Source of the DNA: Actinomycetota bacterium
GTDB lineage: Bacteria; Actinomycetota; Actinomycetes; S36-B12; UBA5976
Length of the DNA stretch: 9,457 nt
Assembly (NCBI GenBank): GCA_009704345.1
Contig: WLEH01000021.1
Span: 1 to 9,457 of the forward strand
Direction of reading: 5' to 3'
The notes under the pieces are model-generated. The model saw nothing but the letters and a program-made list of their open reading frames with translations. It was not told the origin of the DNA and made no database searches. Below, in pieces: positions 1 through 6,271 of this stretch; the stretch's first letter is position 1, and every line of letters starts with the position of its first letter. A program made the position numbers and the translations under genes.

Positions 1-1616
1 CCCCAATTCACTATAGCACCCACCTTCTCCAACGTCATTGGCGTATTATACACACGGAAATCAAACATATACCCCCGCAGTTTTTTGAGTGTCCCCGGAT
101 CATCACCTCTCGCCGCCTCCGTAAACACGGTGTTCCCTATATAATTAAACCGAGTTTCCACATCATCCGGCGATTCCAAGTCATTCCAGGTCTCCAGCAA
201 TCGCGCATCCCTATAGACATCCCAGTTCGCCTTACCAGACTCCGGACTCTGCGTCGTAAGACAGATATGCATCCACTTACCCACTCCATTGAAAAATCCC
301 CGCGACACTTTCATCCTCTTCAGATATCCCTTGCCCCATATACTGAGTATCAGGTTCGCATCATCCCCCGTCATCAGCATCACATTATGTTTCTCTGGAC
401 CCAACGAGAAGTCGAAAAATACCTGACCAGCCCGAGCATCCTCCATCCATACCCAGAAACACACGCCACGCATCTGCCTCAAATTCAGCGGATTCATCAC
501 CCTTATAGAATGATCAATACCATCGAAATACGCACCCGGCATCTTCGACTTAGCACTCGGCACCGCCATTCCACCCTCACCCCTCACCACTCTACCATAC
601 GCATTATCCGCGAATCCATTATATAGACGCACCCAGAGGTAAATGCCTTCATAGAACCATAACATCGTCTTAATCTCCTCCGGCGGTGATAGATCCTCTA
701 TCATCGCATTCTTCAGATCCTTACTCACTATCTTATTACACAGCGCATGGAACTTCCCCGTGTTCTTACTATAGAGTATCCGGCAGTATTCCTCCTTCTT
801 ATCACCATCCACATCATTCATATAATCATCTGCGCCCAGCCGGAATCCCGAAGCAACATCCGGTGTTCTATAGTAATAACCGTAGGCATTCTTCTCCTCG
901 CCCGTCCCGCAACTAAAGAAGAGATTGCTGGGTGCCTCGGGATAATACACCATACGGCAGAAATCCTGTTTCACACCCGTCCCCCTCACATCCGCCAGAC
1001 CATCGAAATATCCATCCGCCGTCTTCAGATCTTTTGCGCGATCCGCCATATACTGGAGACTATCCGGCGGCTCCGTCGGCAGACTATCCATAAAGATATC
1101 ACTCTTATGTATGAAATTCGTAGCCACTATGTTATCCAGAGCGGTGATCACTCCATCACGCGCCGCCTGCTGTAAATCCACGAACCCCTCATCCGAACTT
1201 CCCGTGTGACCCCCCGTGCGAACACGACCAATATCCGCCGTCTCCGCATAAGACGGCGCAATTAATCCTACATCATCCTGACTATATACACTGGCATACA
1301 CCTCTCTATTTTCATACACCCCCCGCAATATCCCCGGGTTCTCAGTTATCTCCTCGTAGATTCGCTGGAGACCGGGCCCGCCAGATTGTAAGAGAGTATG
1401 ATAGTCTTGGACACGCCTACCCGATTCAACAGCATTGAGATCTTCCTCTAAAGATTGCCGGAAGTCAGCACCCGATTTCCCCGTCGCCCCCGTGAATCCT
1501 TCGCCGCCCCCCGCGAAAGGCCAGAGGGTAATCTGTAATGGGGCGAAGAAACACACCATCATAATTACTACTGCGACTATCAAGAGAAACAGAATATACT
1601 TAGTTATCTGTTTCAT
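1..1616 (-). CDS. Membrane-anchored concanavalin A/LamG-like protein with two FG-GAP-like repeats, 3' end missing
   Basis: An uninterrupted minus-strand frame starts at ATG 1616-1614 and runs off the left edge after 538 codons, so the C-terminus is missing. Residues 8-25 are a strongly hydrophobic segment after a short basic start, which suggests a signal anchor. Residues 40-200 are mostly polar with no recognised fold. Residues 200-295 contain two related repeats, each an acidic loop followed by an aromatic-Cys-Arg block (DFCRM near 218-222, EYCRI near 276-280). The second loop is DVDGDKKEE (268-276), like calcium-binding loops of FG-GAP/VCBS repeats. From about 360 the chain reads as a concanavalin A-like sandwich: YFDG near 363, GKWMHICL near 446-453, YIGN near 492-495, and DFRVYNTPMT (519-528) near the visible end. 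Proteins of this fold usually bind glycans or act in adhesion. A virion or membrane surface role is inferred. Only 42 bp separate it from the phosphatase gene upstream. The frame is certain; the exact function is not. Confidence 0.85.
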   Translation of the reverse strand, partial: MKQITKYILFLLIVAVVIMMVCFFAPLQITLWPFAGGGEGFTGATGKSGADFRQSLEEDLNAVESGRRVQDYHTLLQSGGPGLQRIYEEITENPGILRGVYENREVYASVYSQDDVGLIAPSYAETADIGRVRTGGHTGSSDEGFVDLQQAARDGVITALDNIVATNFIHKSDIFMDSLPTEPPDSLQYMADRAKDLKTADGYFDGLADVRGTGVKQDFCRMVYYPEAPSNLFFSCGTGEEKNAYGYYYRTPDVASGFRLGADDYMNDVDGDKKEEYCRILYSKNTGKFHALCNKIVSKDLKNAMIEDLSPPEEIKTMLWFYEGIYLWVRLYNGFADNAYGRVVRGEGGMAVPSAKSKMPGAYFDGIDHSIRVMNPLNLRQMRGVCFWVWMEDARAGQVFFDFSLGPEKHNVMLMTGDDANLILSIWGKGYLKRMKVSRGFFNGVGKWMHICLTTQSPESGKANWDVYRDARLLETWNDLESPDDVETRFNYIGNTVFTEAARGDDPGTLKKLRGYMFDFRVYNTPMTLEKVGAIVNW

Positions 1617-1658
1617 ATTTATAATAGCAAGGAATGATATTTTCACATCTCCACTCCG

Positions 1659-2171
1659 TTACACAGATGCTCCTATGGCAATAGGCACCCTAATGTTGTG
1701 TACCATTCTAGCAGTCTTACACCTATTGCTGAAGTCCCGTCGGAATCGACTGATGGATTCGAGGAAATTCACCCCACCGGCGAAAGCTTCCGGTCGTCTA
1801 GAGCGAATAAATGTGACGGCATCCCGCGGAGTCAACCCGTAGATAAAGATAAGATACATGGCCACCACCGCCGCAGATCTCTGGCGACCCGCATAACAGT
1901 GGATCAACACCCTCTTGCGGTTAGTGGCATATTCATTATGGATGTGGAAGACAATCTCCGCGGCTAGACTGGACATCATGTCTATCTCCACCTTCTGGAG
2001 GTTGTCATCCACCGGCAATCGGAAGGATTTCTTATTGAATACCATAGGTAGATTCTTAGTACAGTTGAAAACCACGTCGATGTCCGCCATAAACTCGGGG
2101 TCCTGAATCGTCTTATAACTACCCAGCCATAACCCCGGGAAAATCTCGGTTGCTCCATGATCCCCCGCCAT
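1659..2171 (-). CDS. Dual-specificity protein phosphatase (VH1-like)
   Basis: This 170-residue single-domain cysteine phosphatase starts at ATG 2171-2169. The signature loop HCYAGRQRS lies at residues 91-99, with catalytic Cys92 and Arg98 (C-x5-R). Upstream, PVDD at 53-56 supplies the likely general-acid Asp. The N-terminal IFPGLWLGS (10-18) and the later GLTPRDAV...RSRRP segment (112-127) are standard for the dual-specificity family, whose minimal catalytic domain has about this length. No membrane segment is visible, so it is probably soluble. Members remove phosphate from Tyr and Ser/Thr; poxvirus VH1 is carried in virions and blunts STAT1 signalling. A similar host-directed role here is inferred. 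RNA 5'-phosphatase or phosphoinositide activity is possible in this superfamily and cannot be excluded. Only 8 bp separate its start from the stop codon of the upstream gene, so the promoter must lie inside that gene's 3' end or the two share a transcript. Confidence 0.92.
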   Translation of the reverse strand: MAGDHGATEIFPGLWLGSYKTIQDPEFMADIDVVFNCTKNLPMVFNKKSFRLPVDDNLQKVEIDMMSSLAAEIVFHIHNEYATNRKRVLIHCYAGRQRSAAVVAMYLIFIYGLTPRDAVTFIRSRRPEAFAGGVNFLESISRFRRDFSNRCKTARMVHNIRVPIAIGASV

Positions 2172-2179
2172 TTCTACCT

Positions 2180-3076
2180 CTATAGACCAGAATTTGACAC
2201 CCCTATTTTACCGGACACCGAGACGTGATCCGAGATACCATAGTTAATCACCTCTATATCCTCCAGCATTACCCCCGGTGATGCTATGAAGAAATCCAAC
2301 TCATATGGCCGACACCTCACGTGAAACTGATGGGCTTCACACCGGAGTTCCCCACCGTCATCTCCATAGAGAATATATGTAGTTGGCCGCATCCCGCTGA
2401 AGACATTATAGCCGGTGTGCTCTATTATGTCTCTTGACTCATTCGGGGACATGTTGAAATCACCGGCGATTATAGTGGGATACTTCGGCTTCAAATTACT
2501 CCGGAATATCTCCTTCAATTGCTTCTTGGATGCCGACATGTTCTCCATCTTTGCCGTATATGATGCCTGAAGATGCGTACAGATTACATTCAGTTTCCCC
2601 GCAGGAAGTCGCAGTACCGCAGATAACCACCCCTTCTCCGCCAGAGAATCCGATGCCACACCACGATACCAACTGAATGGATGGAACTCCGTAGTAACTA
2701 TGGGGAATTTAGAGAGGATAATCAGGCCAGAGTCGATTATCTTCATCGAACTCTTGGTTAATGTCGCGCGGGCTATATGAAAATTCTCGCCGAACTGACG
2801 TTGGATACGGCTCGAATTGAACCACATCGACTGGAAACACTCCTGGAGACAGATGATGTCATACTCTCTTAATGACTCGTAGATTCTGGCGATATCCTTG
2901 CTATAGTGTGGTAATGACTGGATGTTATAGGTGATTATTCTGGGTGCGGTTGTATCCGTGAAACGAAGCGGTGTTGACGGATAAGAAGGCAATGATAACA
3001 TCAATCCTACTCGCCATATTATCAGAATAATTATGAATATTCTGGTAATGTCGTATATTAATTGCGGGGGTAACAT
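2180..3076 (-). CDS. Membrane-anchored EEP-superfamily phosphodiesterase, neutral sphingomyelinase-like
   Basis: This 298-residue protein of the endonuclease/exonuclease/phosphatase fold starts at ATG 3076-3074. Residues 11-29 are hydrophobic with flanking Arg residues, so it is likely a signal anchor. The catalytic set is complete: Asn51 (TYNIQ), Glu79 (LQE), His168 (THLQ), Asp206 and Asn208 (GDFN), Asp261 (LDFF), and Asp283-His284 (SDH). Metal-dependent members cleave phosphodiester bonds in DNA, inositol lipids or sphingomyelin. Three details favour neutral sphingomyelinase: the DSGLIILSKFPI segment (115-126), the AEKGW turn (146-150) before the central strand, and THLQASY (167-173), which matches the THLHAEY region I recall in mammalian neutral sphingomyelinase. 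That would give ceramide and phosphocholine. A DNase I-like nuclease in a membrane context is the main alternative. The neighbour two genes downstream is also membrane-anchored. Confidence is high for the fold and moderate for the substrate. Confidence 0.88.
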   Translation of the reverse strand: MLPPQLIYDITRIFIIILIIWRVGLMLSLPSYPSTPLRFTDTTAPRIITYNIQSLPHYSKDIARIYESLREYDIICLQECFQSMWFNSSRIQRQFGENFHIARATLTKSSMKIIDSGLIILSKFPIVTTEFHPFSWYRGVASDSLAEKGWLSAVLRLPAGKLNVICTHLQASYTAKMENMSASKKQLKEIFRSNLKPKYPTIIAGDFNMSPNESRDIIEHTGYNVFSGMRPTTYILYGDDGGELRCEAHQFHVRCRPYELDFFIASPGVMLEDIEVINYGISDHVSVSGKIGVSNSGL

Positions 3077-3116
3077 CGTTACCTATTTAATTCACTTCTA
3101 GACGAAAATCGATTCA

Positions 3117-4472
3117 CTATAACTCACCCGGTGATCGCTCCGCGGTGTTCTGCTGCTGATCTGCGGTGTTCTGCTGCTGATCTGCGGTGTTCTGTGTGAT
3201 ACTGAATGTAACTGCCTCACCTCCCCAGAAGGTCTCGGTTCTATTGCCAGAGAGATCGGCATGTCTAGGAATTCCCGGCTCAACCTCCCCGAATATCCTC
3301 CGCAATAGATCCCGGAATTCTTCATCCTCTGACATAGTAGTGAGAGATGATGGCGCTCCCACCACAAACCGAATCCTCGGCTGTACCGTAACATCTTCCT
3401 GGTCTTGCTCGTCCTGTTGATCGATATCCTCATATGTAAGATCGTGCGATGGATCACTCCATCCATAGTTATCCGAATCTTCATCATCCGCATCCTCAGA
3501 GGCATCATCACGCTCATGTTCTATAGCAGTCCCCGTGGTACGCAAGCGAGTCCTCCGCGTAATATCCTGCTGAATATCACGATATCTCTTACGACCCTCC
3601 GACTCTAACCGGAGAACCTCCTTATTGTACATAGTGGAAAATCCTATGATATACATCGCCCACGCCGACCAGCTCATAGTTATCGGACGAGCTATAGAGA
3701 AACCGAGCTGGGTGCTCATCGTATAATCTATGACGAAACGGCGCATTCCCTCTATGATATCGGGATCAAGTGCCCCCGTCATTACATTTCTAAACGCCGG
3801 ACGATTGAAAGAGGTGTGATTGATATTGTCGAATACCTCGAGGACCTCATGATATAGTTGTATCGCACTCAACTCACGAATCGTATTATTTATTGCCGCC
3901 TTCACCAACATGTTATTGTTCATACGCTGATAGATAAATAGATTGAATCCTGCCTTCTTGAAAGCATATGAATACTCATCATAGTCATTAATATTGTAAT
4001 GCCGGAAAATCTCCGACAACTCCTGTACCGTAAACTCCTTACCCGTATACGGATTCTTTGGTGTGTTGGGTGCCGGGACATATTCATAGCTGAATGTGAT
4101 AGCGGTGCGCACTATCCTCTGGATATCCGAAAACAAAAACGTATAGTATTTGAGCTTCGAATCAGGCGAGAATAGCCGAATAGTACGATCACCCGGTCCA
4201 AATTCCTCGAGATCTATCCGGGTGTTATTACGAGAATTAACAGGGGATGCCTTGCGTCTCTCCATGAAACGGTAGATGAATTTCTTGGCGGTCCAGCGAA
4301 GACGCTGATTTTTACAGAAGTAATGAATCAACTCTATCCTATCCGCGATCTCACATTCTAGACGATCTATGTAATAATGCGTGGCTATGAAATTCTTACC
4401 ATCATACTCCTCTATAAACTTACTCAGAACACTGGAACAAACCTCTGGGGGATCCAATAAAAAATGAATCAT
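3117..4472 (-). CDS. Unknown protein with acidic low-complexity region and heptapeptide-repeat tail
   Basis: I do not recognise this 451-residue protein. It starts at ATG 4472-4470, and its stop TAG is followed at once by TGA. Residues 1-300 look globular, rich in Tyr, Phe, Ile and Arg. They include PKNPYTGKEFT (138-148) followed by VQELSEIF, a pattern of the NPYTx(K/N)xF...EL..I kind that I associate with scattered giant-virus proteins of unknown role. Residues 264-281 are moderately hydrophobic but contain Trp and Ser, so I would not call a membrane segment. Residues 318-360 are acidic (ERDDASEDADDEDSD and further Asp/Glu/Gln). The tail (427-444) is a repeat of QNTADQQ, encoded by 21-bp DNA repeats. 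A TATA-like box lies upstream. A structural or regulatory role would fit, but nothing in the sequence decides it. Confidence 0.85.
   Translation of the reverse strand: MIHFLLDPPEVCSSVLSKFIEEYDGKNFIATHYYIDRLECEIADRIELIHYFCKNQRLRWTAKKFIYRFMERRKASPVNSRNNTRIDLEEFGPGDRTIRLFSPDSKLKYYTFLFSDIQRIVRTAITFSYEYVPAPNTPKNPYTGKEFTVQELSEIFRHYNINDYDEYSYAFKKAGFNLFIYQRMNNNMLVKAAINNTIRELSAIQLYHEVLEVFDNINHTSFNRPAFRNVMTGALDPDIIEGMRRFVIDYTMSTQLGFSIARPITMSWSAWAMYIIGFSTMYNKEVLRLESEGRKRYRDIQQDITRRTRLRTTGTAIEHERDDASEDADDEDSDNYGWSDPSHDLTYEDIDQQDEQDQEDVTVQPRIRFVVGAPSSLTTMSEDEEFRDLLRRIFGEVEPGIPRHADLSGNRTETFWGGEAVTFSITQNTADQQQNTADQQQNTAERSPGEL
3142..3194. repeat. 21-bp tandem repeat coding for QNTADQQ
   Basis: Two perfect copies of a 21-bp unit lie at 3142-3162 and 3163-3183, followed by the first 11 bases of a third. 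They encode the heptapeptide QNTADQQ at the C-terminus of the acidic-tailed protein. The unit length is a multiple of three, so a copy-number change would lengthen or shorten the tail without a frameshift. Confidence 0.9.
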
Positions 4473-4496
4473 TTGGCCCTTAGTAAAATACTCCGG

Positions 4497-4504
4497 TTTA
4501 TATA
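4497..4504 (-). promoter_or_regulatory. TATA-like box before the acidic-tailed protein
   Basis: On the minus strand TATATAAA sits 25 bases before the ATG at 4472. It lies just past the candidate 3'-end hairpin of the upstream gene, so it is well placed as a core promoter element for the gene at 4472-3117. This is position and composition only; no transcription start is visible. Confidence 0.4.
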
Positions 4505-4512
4505 GCCAATTA

Positions 4513-4529
4513 CTGCCATTCGGTGGCAG
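4513..4529 (-). terminator. Hairpin between two minus-strand genes, candidate transcript 3' end
   Basis: CTGCCA (4513-4518) and TGGCAG (4524-4529) form a perfect 6-bp stem with a 5-base loop. It lies 15 bases past the stop codon of the Cys/His-motif gene and before the TATA-like box of the next gene. Hairpins at transcript ends are known to direct polyadenylation in Mimivirus and some other giant viruses. Its use that way here is inferred. Confidence 0.45.
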
Positions 4530-4544
4530 GTGTGCCGGTGATTT

Positions 4545-5171
4545 CTAGAAGAACATGTGTTTTTCCGCGCCATCTTCGTCTATCAGCCACATACCACAGT
4601 GATCCATCCGAGTATTATAGATACCGTGGGTGAGTTCGTCGAGATAGTATGATACACCTTTGATGTTGCGGAGAGTAGTGGAGTTTTCGATCCGTTTTAT
4701 CTCTTTGGGGAGGAGATTGAAGGGTTGTCCATATTCTCCATAGGGTAGACCGTCGGGGTGAAAGGACCAGAGCCAGTGATACTGACAGTATTTACAGTCG
4801 ACTTTCTTCTTGCGGGTACACTGGAGACGGCGACCTGCGTTCCAGCTATTGGCATTACAGCGGAGTTCGGGGGGAGGTGGGTCGCGTTTTGTGCGGGGTT
4901 TCTTGGTGCCGGATTCAGTTTTCTCTTTGTCGCAGATTACTTTGGCGTAGATAGGAATAGTCTCCTGATCAACCATGACTCTGCGGATCATCTCGGCGGG
5001 ATCTTCTTTCATATCGCGGGCTATCATCTCTATAAAAGCGTAGAGTTGAGTGCGGAGGGCTAGGGTTAGCCGGGTGGCGATGACTTTGTCCATAAGATAG
5101 TAGATTTCATCTTGATATTGCGGCTGTGGTGTTACGGCAACCGCGTCGGTAATTTTACTTTCACTCGCCAT
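4545..5171 (-). CDS. Cys/His zinc-binding-motif protein of unknown function
   Basis: This is a 208-residue protein starting at ATG 5171-5169. Residues 20-80 are probably helical. A basic, proline-rich linker (85-103) follows. Residues 104-132 then hold the motif RCNANSW..GRRLQC followed by CKYCQYH, with Cys105, Cys118, Cys126, Cys129 and His132. The order Arg-Cys, Trp, Gly-x-x-x-Gln-Cys, then Cys-x2-His resembles a small Cys/His module I associate with many giant-virus proteins; Cys105, Cys118, Cys129 and His132 would be the metal ligands and Cys126 an extra. After it come Trp133, Trp135 and Pro-rich turns, then a C-terminal domain containing YYLDELTHGIY (175-185). The motif suggests zinc binding, possibly contacting nucleic acid, but no enzyme activity can be named. 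It is the first gene of the minus-strand row and borders the large intergenic region, so its promoter must lie in 5172-5312. Confidence 0.85.
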   Translation of the reverse strand: MASESKITDAVAVTPQPQYQDEIYYLMDKVIATRLTLALRTQLYAFIEMIARDMKEDPAEMIRRVMVDQETIPIYAKVICDKEKTESGTKKPRTKRDPPPPELRCNANSWNAGRRLQCTRKKKVDCKYCQYHWLWSFHPDGLPYGEYGQPFNLLPKEIKRIENSTTLRNIKGVSYYLDELTHGIYNTRMDHCGMWLIDEDGAEKHMFF

Positions 5172-5312
5172 TTGGAGTGAAGAATGTGACTTTCTTATTA
5201 CCTGATGATGGTGGTCTAGAACACAATGTCAATTTTTATTCGGCAATCTCTGATGGCGGATGATATTAATCATTAACTCGTCGGATGATGATGCGAAATA
5301 TCATTTCATTAT

Positions 5313-5480
5313 TCGGATGATAATGTAATCATCATCTCGTCTTCACGACAACATCCAAAAATAAAAATAGGTGTCGGGGATTTTGGTGGAACGATTTCGA
5401 ATAAAAAAACATCGCTGCTAAGTGATTTGATTTGAATTCAAAAAAAAGTCGTGAAACTTCCAGACATCGCATGACATCCA
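5313..5480. repeat. Duplicated intergenic block, copy A
   Basis: This block begins TCGGATGATAATGTAAT and ends CAGACATCGCATGAC plus a few bases. It recurs in the same orientation at 5891-6085. By hand, the first 43 bases match at 41 positions, and the last 15-base core CAGACATCGCATGAC is identical. In between, a 12-base palindrome TTTGAATTCAAA (5431-5442) followed by an A-run is also shared. A weaker similarity continues to about 5520, where a CTATTTCC-containing tail corresponds to the 53-bp block that follows copy B. Confidence 0.85.
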
Positions 5481-5524
5481 ATATTCATTTCCTATTGACA
5501 TCTGGGCTATTTCCGCTATAAAGT

Positions 5525-5550
5525 CTGCGAAGCGCAGTCTATAGAGACTT
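5525..5550. repeat. Overlapping short stem-loops
   Basis: CTGCG (5525-5529) pairs with CGCAG (5533-5537) around a 3-base loop. AGTCT (5536-5540) pairs with AGACT (5545-5549) around ATAG. The two stems overlap and are mutually exclusive in part. They lie just left of the inverted-repeat element and add to the structured character of this stretch. Confidence 0.6.
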
Positions 5551-5562
5551 CTGCTCGATAGG

Positions 5563-5671
5563 TCTATAGGAAAATGATATGAGATCGCATAGGGCGCCGC
5601 AGGCGCCCGCCGGCCTTCGGCCGGGCGCTGGATACGATTTGCCTATCAATTTGCGCCCTATTTCCTATAGA
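5563..5671. mobile_element. MITE-like inverted-repeat element with GC-rich palindromic core
   Basis: The ends TCTATAGGAAA (5563-5573) and TTTCCTATAGA (5661-5671) are perfect 11-base inverted repeats. The arms inside them are imperfectly complementary. The core is a tight GC-rich set: GGGCGCC-GCA-GGCGCCC (5592-5608) and CCGGCC-TTC-GGCCGG (5610-5624), with GCGCCCG (5603-5609) also able to pair with CGGGCGC (5622-5628). The element is about 109 bp with no coding capacity, which fits a miniature inverted-repeat element. Pithovirus genomes are reported to be invaded by such repeats. Its base composition contrasts sharply with the AT-rich surroundings. No clear target-site duplication is visible, and the right arm is also part of the 53-bp duplicated block, so the true boundaries are uncertain. 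Confidence 0.55.
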
Positions 5672-5694
5672 TAGTGATGTGATGGTTCTGGAGA
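5642..5694. repeat. 53-bp duplicated block, copy 1
   Basis: This block matches 6097-6149 at 45 of 53 positions by hand alignment, and its first 30 bases are identical. It carries the right end of the inverted-repeat element, including TTTCCTATAGA. A third, diverged version seems to lie at about 5490-5520, at the tail of copy A of the larger block. Confidence 0.85.
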
Positions 5695-5784
5695 CTTTCC
5701 CGACGTCGATCCTCCAGCGGAGAATACATCAATGTCTATAGGGTATTGGGGGTGGGTGATAGCGATTCTGGTATCGAACGAGGC

Positions 5785-5808
5785 TTCTATTCTCTATAGA
5801 AAATAGAA
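5785..5808. repeat. AT-rich stem-loop containing CTATAG
   Basis: TTCTATT (5785-5791) and AATAGAA (5802-5808) form a perfect 7-bp stem whose 10-base loop contains CTATAG. It is one of several hairpins in the intergenic region. Its role is unknown. Confidence 0.5.
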
Positions 5809-5890
5809 GAATATGGTATGAGAAATCTACTGGTAATGTCCAGAGGATGAAATGATATCATGTCGGATGATGTTAATTATCATCATCACT

Positions 5891-6085
5891 TCGGATGATA
5901 ATGTAATTATCATCTCGTCTTCACAACAACATCGAAAATAAAAAAAAGGTGTCCAGGATTTTGATGGAACGTTTTTGAAATATTTTTTGGTGGTCGCGAA
6001 GAACGAGTGATGATGAATCATCACTTCGAAGTGATTTAATTTGAATTCAAAAAAAGTGGAAAACTTCAGACATCGCATGACGTCA
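5891..6085. repeat. Duplicated intergenic block, copy B, with extra palindromes
   Basis: This is the direct-repeat partner of 5313-5480. It opens with a perfect stem GATGATAAT-GTA-ATTATCATC (5894-5914); the same stem is shortened by one C/T change in copy A. Copy B is about 27 bases longer because it contains GTGATGAT-GA-ATCATCAC (6007-6024) and the overlapping 16-base palindrome ATCACTTCGAAGTGAT (6020-6035), which are absent from copy A. The shared palindrome TTTGAATTCAAA lies at 6040-6051. Confidence 0.85.
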
Positions 6086-6096
6086 AATCACGTTCC

Positions 6097-6149
6097 CCTA
6101 TCAATTTGCGCCCTATTTCCTATAGAACACGATGTGAAGTCACTGGAGA
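6097..6149. repeat. 53-bp duplicated block, copy 2
   Basis: This is the partner of 5642-5694. Here the 53-bp block follows the larger block directly (12 bases apart). In the first set the near-identical 53-bp copy lies about 160 bp further on, beyond the GC-rich palindromic element. Confidence 0.85.
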
Positions 6150-6271
6150 TCATCATTAATCACCATAGTAAATGATAGTAAATGTGGTTAGAAGCGGTAC
6201 ATGAATTAATCTCGTCCGCCGCGATCCCCACAATCCAATTTAAATCCGCCGGATAAATAAGACACTAAATT

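Larger units (their letters stand above)
5172..6271. other. 1.1-kb hairpin-rich intergenic region without a convincing gene
   Basis: I see no credible coding frame here. The only short open frame of note runs across duplicated AT-rich DNA and encodes a composition unlike its neighbours. The stretch separates the divergent genes starting at 5171 (minus) and 6272 (plus), so it must hold both promoters. It contains a duplicated block of about 170-195 bp, a second duplicated 53-bp block, an inverted-repeat element with a GC-rich core, numerous stem-loops, six CTATAG sites, and a 10-bp tandem pair ATAGTAAATG at 6165-6184. Positions 5172-5312 and 5700-5780 show nothing specific beyond AT-rich sequence. 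An origin of replication, a structured non-coding RNA, or remains of invading repeats are all possible. Confidence 0.8.

Noticed and set aside
267..1842. Several plus-strand open frames at 267-626, 686-916, 747-1175 and 1435-1842
   Set aside because: They are antisense to the long minus-strand lectin-fold gene, which is uninterrupted for 538 codons and has recognisable domains, and the last also overlaps the phosphatase gene. Their His/Arg/Ser/Pro-rich composition is typical of shadow frames.
3098..3517. Minus-strand 139-codon frame overlapping the acidic-tailed gene
   Set aside because: It is an out-of-frame reading of the acidic and repeat region. Its SSRTPQI repeat simply reflects the 21-bp tandem repeat in another frame.
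5592..5624. Rho-independent bacterial terminator or REP element
   Set aside because: The GC-rich hairpins are not followed by a T-run next to a gene end, and the window's genes are of eukaryotic-virus type. They are better explained as the core of the inverted-repeat element.
5827..6078. Open frame of 83 codons on the minus strand inside the intergenic region
   Set aside because: It lies across the duplicated, hairpin-rich block, and its protein is a jumble of Phe, Lys, His and Ile explained by the AT-rich repeats. The homologous copy at 5313-5480 does not preserve it as a gene.
5172..6271. CRISPR array
   Set aside because: The repeats are long, few, unevenly spaced and diverged. There are no regular short repeats with unique spacers and no associated genes.
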